Origin: JAICXG01 sp036825615
GTDB lineage: Bacteria > Verrucomicrobiota > Verrucomicrobiia > Chthoniobacterales > UBA10450
DNA length: 64,000 nucleotides
Direction: 5' to 3'
Assembly: GCA_036825615.1 (NCBI GenBank)
Contig: DAISXY010000011.1
Coordinates: forward strand, 1 to 64,000
Under the pieces are notes generated by a model. The model was not told the origin of the DNA. It saw only the letters and a list, made by a program, of their open reading frames with translations, and made no database searches. How positions within the stretch are numbered: the stretch's first letter is position 1; every line of letters begins with the position of its first letter. Of the stretch, positions 34,760 to 41,678 are shown in pieces. A program made the position numbers and the translations under genes.

Positions 34760-34984
34760 ATGCTCAACTTGCAGCACATTCGAGATCGGCTCGGGCCCAA
34801 TTTCCGTCCATTCTCCATTCGCCTCTCGGATGGCCGAAGCTTTGATGTGCCGCACCAGGATTTCATCGCTGTCGGACGAGGGATTGTGCTCCTGGTCGAT
34901 GCCGACGATCGTTCCCATATCATCGATGCCCTGCGCATCGTCTCGGTCGATGGGGCTGAAAGGTTTGATCAAAACGGCGGCTAA
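34760..34984 (+). CDS. Small conserved protein, unknown function
   Basis: 74 residues beginning MLNLQHIRDRLGPNFRPFSI. It is predicted to be a small beta-rich soluble protein with the pattern LSDGRSFDVPHQDFIAVGRG and VLLVDADDRSHIIDALRIV. I recall similar short proteins (DGR.F.VPH.DFIAVG) in Verrucomicrobia and Planctomycetes, always of unknown function. Its stop is four bases before the start of the cobalamin adenosyltransferase, so the two are probably co-transcribed. It lies just after the rpoC terminator, within which no promoter is obvious. Confidence 0.7.
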   Translation: MLNLQHIRDRLGPNFRPFSIRLSDGRSFDVPHQDFIAVGRGIVLLVDADDRSHIIDALRIVSVDGAERFDQNGG

Positions 34985-34988
34985 CCGC

Positions 34989-35522
34989 GTGTCCATCGCA
35001 ACCAAAACCGGCGACAGCGGCGAAACCTCCCTCATGTATGGACGTCGCGTGCCGAAAACCGATCCGCGGGTCGAAGCCTGTGGCTGCATCGATGAGCTGA
35101 ACGCCGCCCTCGGGATGGTGCGCGTGGCGGATCAAGGCTCATCATTCGCAGAGCAGATTCTGGCGATTCAAAAGGAACTGGTCACGATCATGGGGGAACT
35201 CGCGACCGCGGCGGAAGACATTGATCGTTACCGAAAGAATGGATTCAGCCTAACGACCGCCGCGATGGTCGATCGCCTGACGAACGCGATCAATGAGCTG
35301 GAGAAGGATAAGAATCTTTATGGCAAAGGCTGGGTCATGCCCGGGAACACGCCGCTTAGTGCCGCGCTCGATTTCGCCCGGACTGTTTGTCGCCGGGCCG
35401 AGCGCCGGGTCGCAGCCCTAAAGGCCAATCCCGAGATCCTGCGCTATCTCAATCGTCTCTCCGATCTCTGCTGGCTCCTCGCGCGCCGCGCTGAAAAACT
35501 CGCTCCCTCGCCTAACGAGTAA
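34989..35522 (+). CDS. Corrinoid (cob(I)alamin) adenosyltransferase, PduO type
   Basis: 177 residues from GTG 34989 (SIATKTGDSGETSLMYGRRV), which begins at the family's N-terminal ATP motif; longer in-frame starts overlap the small gene upstream. It transfers the adenosyl group of ATP to cob(I)alamin, making coenzyme B12. Conserved blocks are TKTGDSGETSL, VPKTDPRVEACGCIDELNAALG, WVMPGNTPLSAALDFARTVCRRAERR and LNRLSDLCWLLAR. The end of the gene, CCTAACGAGTAA, overlaps the end of the convergent DUF885 gene by 11 bases, with one CCTAACGA word serving both. No B12-dependent mutase is in the window. Confidence 0.92.
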   Translation: MSIATKTGDSGETSLMYGRRVPKTDPRVEACGCIDELNAALGMVRVADQGSSFAEQILAIQKELVTIMGELATAAEDIDRYRKNGFSLTTAAMVDRLTNAINELEKDKNLYGKGWVMPGNTPLSAALDFARTVCRRAERRVAALKANPEILRYLNRLSDLCWLLARRAEKLAPSPNE

Positions 35523-37206
35523 AGGACTCGATCGGTGGCACGTCTCCAGCCAGGCCGAGCAATTCCCAACGCTGCAACGCAATCGGCACGTTGCCATTCT
35601 TGCAGACGAAATCGTGAAAGGCACGCAGGTTGAACTTCTCTCCCTGCTGCATTCGCGCTTCGGCAAGGAATTTCAGGATCTGAAGTTTGCCGATCTGATA
35701 GGTCAGCGCCTGTCCCGGGCCGGTTGAGAAGGCGATCGCTTCCTGCCGCGCCGTCTGCCGATCCATCGGCACCTTTTCTTCCAGATACTTCGCCGCTTGT
35801 TCGAGGGTGAACTCGCCGAGCGCGAGTTTCACGTCGACCTCCACCCGGAGCGCGCGCAGGCGCATGAAATTGTGGATGATCTCGCGCGTGTGCGGGCTGT
35901 CATCGAAGAGGCCCGCCTGCAACATCATCTCCTCGGCGTAAAACCCGATCCCTTCGTTCGCACCTGAGTCATAGTAATGTCGCCGGATTGGGTCTTCGTG
36001 TTTCCAGGAAAGACAAAGCTGGAAGTAATGGCCCGGAATTCCTTCGTGGACCGTTAGCGGTCGCGGATCCATCGCCGTCGCCCGCCAGAAATAACCGAGA
36101 TTCGCAGAAGGCGGCTCGGTGTAACGAATGCAATTTTCCGCCAGGCGCGACGGCGAAGTGAAATCGTCCTGCTCGGTAAAGCCCAACGCGGCCAGATAAG
36201 GCGGTGTCGGTCGCAAGGTGTAATGCTGAAGCCAATCGGGCACCGTCAGGATGTCGCGGGTTTCAAGAAATCTTCGAATCTCTGATTCCTTTGCTGCCGT
36301 TTCCGTCATCCACGTCTCCATGTTCTCCACGACCTTGAGCGGCGGCACGTCCTTGTTGCGATTCTTCTCGTAGGCCTCGAATGCGACGGCGCGATTCCAT
36401 TCCTGCCGGCCCATTGCCAGCAGTTCCTCGGGCGAATAAGGCAGGAGCGCTACGTTGCGGAGAAAGAAAAGGTACGCGTCACGACCGAGCGCCGTCTGCG
36501 GCGGGCCGGAAGCAAGCTGCCCTTGGAGATGGGCCCGGAATTTCTCCAGTGCGTTTGCCGCGCGATCGGTTGCGCCTTTCAACTCCGTCTCCTTCAGCGT
36601 CGTCGCCGGACGCAGCGCCGCGGACATCTTGCCTAACGAGGAGCGGACATCCTGGAGGGAATGAATTGCGACGCTCGTGAACGGTGTCGGCGGATTCGTC
36701 AGGTTACGCTCTCCGCTCTCCAGGATCGCGGGAATATTCTCGATCCGGGTCAGGATTTCGCGACTTCGGACCTTGTCGTAGGGTGCGGGCACGGTCAGCG
36801 CTTCCGCCACCGGCGTGAGAGTCTGCTCGAGGTAGAAATTCGGGTCGCGTTTCCAGCGGGGATTGACCTCCAGCTCCCAATGCACCCGGGCGAGCGCGGA
36901 ACCGATCAGGCGGTAATCAACCTGTTGCGGGATGGGCCAGTTCGTCGGGTCGATCTTCTTCCAACGCGCCTCGAACGTGGCCAGGTCCGCACGCCGCTTC
37001 TCGACTGCGGCGCGCGACCAGTCACGTACTCCACCCGGGCGCTCCATCCGGTTGACATCATCACCGGTGAAGGGCGCATAGCGCGCTCGCCATCCCCAAA
37101 AGTGCTGCGCCATTTTCTGAAGTTCTGCTTCGTCATTTCCCGTTGCGCCGGCTGGAACTGCGGAGGCGAGAAGAACAGAAAGCGTTATGACGAGAGGCCC
37201 TTTCAT
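35512..37206 (-). CDS. DUF885-family secreted peptidase-like protein
   Basis: 564 residues from ATG 37206, which opens a signal peptide (KGPLVITLSVLLASAVPAGA). The upstream open frame would run to 37398 without family match. DUF885 proteins are predicted metallopeptidases. The key motif here is TVHEGIPGHYFQL, giving the H-E and second His pattern, and a downstream glutamate lies in GANEGIGFYAEEMM. The C-terminal half matches the family (DVKLALGEFTLEQAAKYLEE, STGPGQALTYQIGKLQIL). Probable location is periplasmic or outer face. The stop TAG lies inside a CGTTAGGC word. It is divergent from the third ECF sigma gene; their 5' ends are 158 bp apart. Confidence 0.85.
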   Translation of the reverse strand: MKGPLVITLSVLLASAVPAGATGNDEAELQKMAQHFWGWRARYAPFTGDDVNRMERPGGVRDWSRAAVEKRRADLATFEARWKKIDPTNWPIPQQVDYRLIGSALARVHWELEVNPRWKRDPNFYLEQTLTPVAEALTVPAPYDKVRSREILTRIENIPAILESGERNLTNPPTPFTSVAIHSLQDVRSSLGKMSAALRPATTLKETELKGATDRAANALEKFRAHLQGQLASGPPQTALGRDAYLFFLRNVALLPYSPEELLAMGRQEWNRAVAFEAYEKNRNKDVPPLKVVENMETWMTETAAKESEIRRFLETRDILTVPDWLQHYTLRPTPPYLAALGFTEQDDFTSPSRLAENCIRYTEPPSANLGYFWRATAMDPRPLTVHEGIPGHYFQLCLSWKHEDPIRRHYYDSGANEGIGFYAEEMMLQAGLFDDSPHTREIIHNFMRLRALRVEVDVKLALGEFTLEQAAKYLEEKVPMDRQTARQEAIAFSTGPGQALTYQIGKLQILKFLAEARMQQGEKFNLRAFHDFVCKNGNVPIALQRWELLGLAGDVPPIESFTR

Positions 37207-37364
37207 CAGGCCCGCAGTGTATCGACGAAAGGAAATCGGAGGAGCAAATTTCGCGGCTGGGAAATCTTTCGGTGCAGCGCGCCACGACCGGAATGCAGCT
37301 GAGGATTTGTTTTCGGCTGGTTGAGCAACTTGATTTTCCCGCTGGTTTTTAGTGGGATAGAGAG

Positions 37365-38132
37365 GTGTTTCCGGAACGCGACGCGAGTTCCGTTCCACCG
37401 TCTGCCGGGGCGGCGGAATCCAGCCCCCTTCTTTTCGCGACCACTCGCTGGACCCTGGTCCTCGAGTCGCGCGGCGAATCGCCGGCTGCGCGTGAGGCGC
37501 TGGAAAAGCTTTGCCGGGTTTATTGGCGACCGATCTACGAATTCGTTAGGCGAGAGGGCGTTTCGCCGGAGGAGGCGAAGGATATTACCCAGGGCTTTTT
37601 CGCCCTCATCCTGGCGCGACAGGATTTCCAGTCCGTCCGCCAGGAAAAGGGTCGCCTCCGTTCCTTTCTTCTCGCTTCGCTCAAACATTTCATGGCCAAT
37701 GCGCGCCGCGATGCCGCCGCGCTGAAGCGGGGCGGCGGGCAAATCGCCATCCCCCTCGACGGCATCGAAGACCGGGACCAGGCCGAGTTCGACCGAGGCG
37801 GCACGTTGAGCGCGGATCTGATCTATGATCGCCGCTGGGCCTTCACGCTGCTCGACCAGGTTTTCGGGCGCCTGCGCGAGGAATCTCAGAAATCGGCCAA
37901 TCCCCTGCTGCAGGAAAAGCTTACCGCCTTGCTCTCCGACGAACCGGAGCGCCCGTCGCAGTCGGAAATCGGGCGCGAGTTCGGCATGACCGAGAACGCG
38001 GTCAAACAGGCTTTGCATCGGCTCCGACAACGTTACCGGCAACTCTTGCGCGAGGAGATCGCGCAGACCGTCGCGACGCCGGCCGAGATCGAGGACGAAC
38101 TGCGTTGCCTGATCGCCGCCTTGCGCTCGTAA
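37365..38132 (+). CDS. ECF-type sigma factor paired with Ser/Thr kinase, different subgroup
   Basis: 255 residues from GTG 37365, longer than the two at 1.4 and 7.2 kb. It begins with a flexible part, then FATTRWTLVLESR and KLCRVYWRPIYEFVRREGVS, region 2 (EEAKDITQGFFALILAR, GRLRSFLLASLKHFMAN) and region 4 with a helix-turn-helix (SQSEIGREFGMTENAVKQALHRLRQRYRQLL split over about 200-230). This pattern is usual for the kinase-linked sigma factors of Planctomycetes and Verrucomicrobia. The kinase gene starts about 50 bp downstream (ATG 38182; a GTG at 38149 is closer), so the pair probably form one transcription unit. Target genes are unknown. Confidence 0.85.
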   Translation: MFPERDASSVPPSAGAAESSPLLFATTRWTLVLESRGESPAAREALEKLCRVYWRPIYEFVRREGVSPEEAKDITQGFFALILARQDFQSVRQEKGRLRSFLLASLKHFMANARRDAAALKRGGGQIAIPLDGIEDRDQAEFDRGGTLSADLIYDRRWAFTLLDQVFGRLREESQKSANPLLQEKLTALLSDEPERPSQSEIGREFGMTENAVKQALHRLRQRYRQLLREEIAQTVATPAEIEDELRCLIAALRS

Positions 38133-38181
38133 CCTTGGGAAGATTTCCGTGCAGTATTTGAGTGAAAGCGATCCGCCCGCG

Positions 38182-40974
38182 ATGCGAATCACGGCCGTCA
38201 AATTTTGTTGCAAATGCGGAGCGGCCATTCCAGCCGATTCCCCGCAGCAATCTTGCGCTGCCTGCCTCCTTGAAACCGGTCTCGGCCCCGACGAAACCGA
38301 CGCGGAAGGAAACCGCGAGACCGCGCCCTCGCTGCTCTCGATGGGTTTCGGCGATTACGAATTGCTCGAACAAATTGGCCGTGGTGGACAGGGCGTGGTC
38401 TTTCGCGCCCGTCAGCAGAGCCTCAATCGGATCGTCGCGCTCAAGGTGATCGCGCTCGGCCGCTGGGCGACCCCGGCGCACATCAAACGTTTTCGTCGCG
38501 AGGCGGAAGCCGCGGCCGGGCTTGATCACGCGGGCATCGCCCCAATTTACGAGGTCGGCGAGCGCGAGGGCTCCTGCTACTTCAGCATGAAATTCATTGA
38601 GGGCGGCCAGCTCGACGAAGTCGTCCGACGAGTGCCGATGTCGCTCCAGCAATCCGCGGAGCTGATCGCGAGAGTCGCGCGCACCGTTCATTACGCGCAC
38701 GAACACGGAATGCTCCATCGCGACATCAAGCCCGGGAACATCCTCATCGATGCCAAGGGCGAACCGCACCTGACCGACTTCGGCCTGGCCCGCTTGATCG
38801 AATCGGAGAGCACGATAACGCGCACCGTGGAAGTGATGGGCACGCCTAGTTATATGGCGCCGGAGCAGGCGGTGGGAAATAACGCCGCTGTGACCCAGGC
38901 GACCGACGTCTATGGACTCGGCGCGGTCCTCTATCAGCTCCTCACCGGGCATCCGCCGTTCGCCGGCGGCACGACCTACGAGACGATCAAACAGGTTCTC
39001 GAGACGGAGCCCCGAGCGCCGCGCCAGTGGAATCGCAAAGTCGATCGCGATCTCTCGACCATTTGTTTGAAGTGCCTCGAGAAAGATCCGCGCCGCCGCT
39101 ACGCCTCCGCACTCGGGTTGGCGGAAGATTTGGAGCGGTGGTTGAAACATGAGCCGGTCCGGGCCCGGCGCGCCGGATGGCTCACGCGCACGAGGAAGTT
39201 CGCGCGACGGAACCCGACGACCTCGGTGCTGGCAGCGGCGCTCATCGTCCTGGGTTCGGCGTTGGGCTGGAACCTTCGGGAAACCGCGCAGCCGCCCCTG
39301 ACGACCGGGATCGCCGTTCTCCCTTTCGAGAACCTGAGCGAGCAGAAGGAGGATGTGGCGTTTGTCAATGGACTTCAGGATGACGTCCTGACCAAGCTCG
39401 CGAAGATCGCCGGCCTCAAAGTCATCAGCCGCACCAGTGTGATGGCATATCGCGGCAACCGGAATTTGCGCCAGATCGGTAACGATCTGCGCATCTCTCA
39501 CGTTCTGGAAGGCAGCGTCCGGCGCAGTGGAAGCCGATTCCAGATGAACGTGCAGTTGATCGACACGCGCACGGATACGCACGTCTGGGCGGAGCAATAC
39601 GATCGCGATCTAAGCGGCATCTTTCCCGTCCAGGTTGAGATTGCCGAGAAAGTCGCGCGGCAGCTGCGCGCCAAAATTTCACCCGCTGAAAAACAGGCGA
39701 TCAAGCGCCGACCGACCAACGATCCCGTTGCCTTCGACCTCTATTCGCGCGCCAACGAGATTCTTTCCGGGCAAAGCGGGGATTCGGCAGATTCCCTTTT
39801 CCACGTCATTAATCTGTTGAACGAGGCGGTCACTCGCGACCCATCATTTCTCGAGGCCTATTGTCAGCTCGCCCTCGTCCATGACGGCGTCTATTTCGAC
39901 CTGATCGACCGGACGCCCGCGCGCCTCGCCCTGGCGCAACAGGCCGTCGATTCGGCGTTCCGGGTCGCACCCGGATCGGGCGAAGCGCATCTCGCCCGGG
40001 CGGTGCATCTCTATCGAGGCTATCGCGATTACCGCGGCGCTCTGGCTGAGCTGGGGATCGCGCAGCGCACTCTGCCTAACGACGCCCGTATATTTCGACT
40101 CCAGAGTCACATTCTGATCCGTCAGGGAGAAATCATGGAGTCCACGCGAAGTATGGAACGAGCGGTCGAGCTCGACCCGCGCGACGTCCCCTCGATTGAA
40201 GGCCTTTCGTACCGCTACGCGCGCTTCCGTCGCTACGCGGAATCGAAGCAGATGCTGACTCGCGTGACAACTCTCGCCCCGGCCTCCGATGTTTGGACGA
40301 GCCTGGACATCCCGACTTGGGAACTGGACACCGCGGGCAATCCGCGCCCGCTCCATCAGGCGATCGACTCGATTCGAAAGACCAGGCCGGCGGCGCTCCC
40401 GATTATCGCTTCGCTTTGGCTTCAGTGTGCGTTGGCGGAACGCGATCCCACCGCCGCCGCCGAGGCGTTGCGTGCCATGAAGGATGAGAACGGAATCGGG
40501 TTCGGTGATGAGATTCGTTTCAATCGCGCCTTTCTGGAAGGCTTTATCGCCCGCCTCGCCGGCGACGAGGACCAAGCGCAGCTCAAGTTTGCCGCCGCGC
40601 GGACCGAGCAGAAGAAAATCGTCGAGGCGCAACCGGACCTCGGCCCGGCTTGGTGCGCCTTGGGTGTAATGGACGCTGCGCTCGGTCGCAAAGCGGACGC
40701 GCTCCGCGAGGGCCGGCGTGCCATGGAACTTCTTCCCCTCGAAAAAGACGCCCAAACGGGCAAATACATCATCGCTTACTTTGCCGTAATCGCCGCTTGG
40801 ACTGGTGAACGAAATCTTGCCTGCCAGCAACTGTCATCCCTTCTCGGCCCACCCGACCTTATCGGCTACGGCCCGCTGAAATTGTCGCCGCTGTGGGACC
40901 CGCTCCGGGGCGATCCCTGCTTCGAAAAGATCGTCGCCACCCTCGCGCCGGACGGAGACGCGAGCCCTCGTTAG
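38182..40974 (+). CDS. Ser/Thr protein kinase with N-terminal zinc ribbon, TolB-like domain and TPRs
   Basis: 930 residues from ATG 38182. An N-terminal zinc ribbon has C9, C12, C25 and C28. The kinase domain shows GRGGQGVVF (66-74), lysine 88, HRDIKPGN (179-186), DFG (199-201) and MAPEQ. A membrane helix lies near 346-364. Residues of about 374-520 form a TolB N-terminal/FlgO-like domain (GIAVLPFENLS, FVNGLQDDVLTKL, VISRTSVMAYR, VLEGSVRRSG, WAEQYDRD); TPRs follow to the end. Everything after the membrane helix resembles the cyclase protein at 21807, up to LLPLEKD and DPLRGDPCFEKIVATLAP. The TAG stop is inside CGTTAGGC. It is probably coupled to the sigma factor upstream. Confidence 0.9.
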   Translation: MRITAVKFCCKCGAAIPADSPQQSCAACLLETGLGPDETDAEGNRETAPSLLSMGFGDYELLEQIGRGGQGVVFRARQQSLNRIVALKVIALGRWATPAHIKRFRREAEAAAGLDHAGIAPIYEVGEREGSCYFSMKFIEGGQLDEVVRRVPMSLQQSAELIARVARTVHYAHEHGMLHRDIKPGNILIDAKGEPHLTDFGLARLIESESTITRTVEVMGTPSYMAPEQAVGNNAAVTQATDVYGLGAVLYQLLTGHPPFAGGTTYETIKQVLETEPRAPRQWNRKVDRDLSTICLKCLEKDPRRRYASALGLAEDLERWLKHEPVRARRAGWLTRTRKFARRNPTTSVLAAALIVLGSALGWNLRETAQPPLTTGIAVLPFENLSEQKEDVAFVNGLQDDVLTKLAKIAGLKVISRTSVMAYRGNRNLRQIGNDLRISHVLEGSVRRSGSRFQMNVQLIDTRTDTHVWAEQYDRDLSGIFPVQVEIAEKVARQLRAKISPAEKQAIKRRPTNDPVAFDLYSRANEILSGQSGDSADSLFHVINLLNEAVTRDPSFLEAYCQLALVHDGVYFDLIDRTPARLALAQQAVDSAFRVAPGSGEAHLARAVHLYRGYRDYRGALAELGIAQRTLPNDARIFRLQSHILIRQGEIMESTRSMERAVELDPRDVPSIEGLSYRYARFRRYAESKQMLTRVTTLAPASDVWTSLDIPTWELDTAGNPRPLHQAIDSIRKTRPAALPIIASLWLQCALAERDPTAAAEALRAMKDENGIGFGDEIRFNRAFLEGFIARLAGDEDQAQLKFAAARTEQKKIVEAQPDLGPAWCALGVMDAALGRKADALREGRRAMELLPLEKDAQTGKYIIAYFAVIAAWTGERNLACQQLSSLLGPPDLIGYGPLKLSPLWDPLRGDPCFEKIVATLAPDGDASPR

Positions 40975-41130
40975 GCGTTAACGGCCAACGCCGTCGGATC
41001 ACGCGGGGTCCATTTCCCCGTAACCTTACGCCGGTTCCCGTTCTGTATCCGGATGAACGGCAAGAAGGGCTTTCCTCCAGTGAGAAAGGCGCTGAAGGCC
41101 GATCAGAAACAACAAAGGAAGCATCAAAAA

Positions 41131-41598
41131 ATGAAAAAGAAGTTCACTAACTTATTGGTCAAATCCGGGCTTGCTGGTCTCGTCGCCGGAGCGATGACAT
41201 TCGGCAGTGCCGGTTCGGTTACGGCGCAGGCTCCATTCGGCACCTGCGGGCTCACGAGCGTCGCGGGTACCTACGCCTTCGCCGCGCATGGCTACAACGT
41301 TGTCTCCGGGGTGCCAGTCCCCAAGGCCATCGTCGAAACCATCCAATTCAACGGGGACGGCACGCTCGTCGCGCCCTTCGCCACCGTCAGTGTCAACGGT
41401 ACGATCATTCACAGCAGCGGCGCGACCGGGACCTACACGGTCAACGCGGATTGCACGGGCAACCTCGTCTTCGTTCCTGGTCCGTCGTTTGATTTTGTCA
41501 TCGGCCGCGGTGGTAACCAAGTGTGGATGATTCAGACCGTGGACCCGACCGGCGCCGGTCCCGTTTTCGAGGGAACCGCGACCAAGGTCACTCGCTAA
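41131..41598 (+). CDS. Small secreted beta-rich protein, unknown function
   Basis: 155 residues from ATG 41131 (MKKKFTNLLVKSG), with AAAGGAAG as ribosome site; the upstream extension to 41053 is very basic and has no family match. The signal peptide ends near VTAQA. The mature part has two cysteines (FGTCGL and ADCTGN) that could form a disulfide and the repeated beta pattern VAGTYAFAAHGYN, IQFNGDGTLVAP, GTYTVNADCTGNLVF, the style of small secreted proteins that end in a GTATKV-type strand. No function is assigned. It is convergent with the first permease gene. Confidence 0.65.
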   Translation: MKKKFTNLLVKSGLAGLVAGAMTFGSAGSVTAQAPFGTCGLTSVAGTYAFAAHGYNVVSGVPVPKAIVETIQFNGDGTLVAPFATVSVNGTIIHSSGATGTYTVNADCTGNLVFVPGPSFDFVIGRGGNQVWMIQTVDPTGAGPVFEGTATKVTR

Positions 41599-41606
41599 CC
41601 GGCCGT

Positions 41607-41641
41607 GTCCGGCCAGGTCGCTCGGATCGGCCTGGCCGGAC
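41607..41641. terminator. Hairpin between convergent genes
   Basis: GTCCGGCCAGG (41607-41617) pairs perfectly with CCTGGCCGGAC (41631-41641) across a 13-base loop. It lies between the secreted protein gene and the convergent permease. There is no clear T run, so a two-way terminator is probable but not certain. Confidence 0.55.
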
Positions 41642-41678
41642 CAACTCGTCAATCGTGATTCGGCTCGAGGCGACGGAG

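Noticed and set aside
34719..34988. Longer start for the cobalamin adenosyltransferase
   Set aside because: The extension overlaps the terminator of rpoC and the small gene at 34760; the family begins at the GTG 34989 segment.
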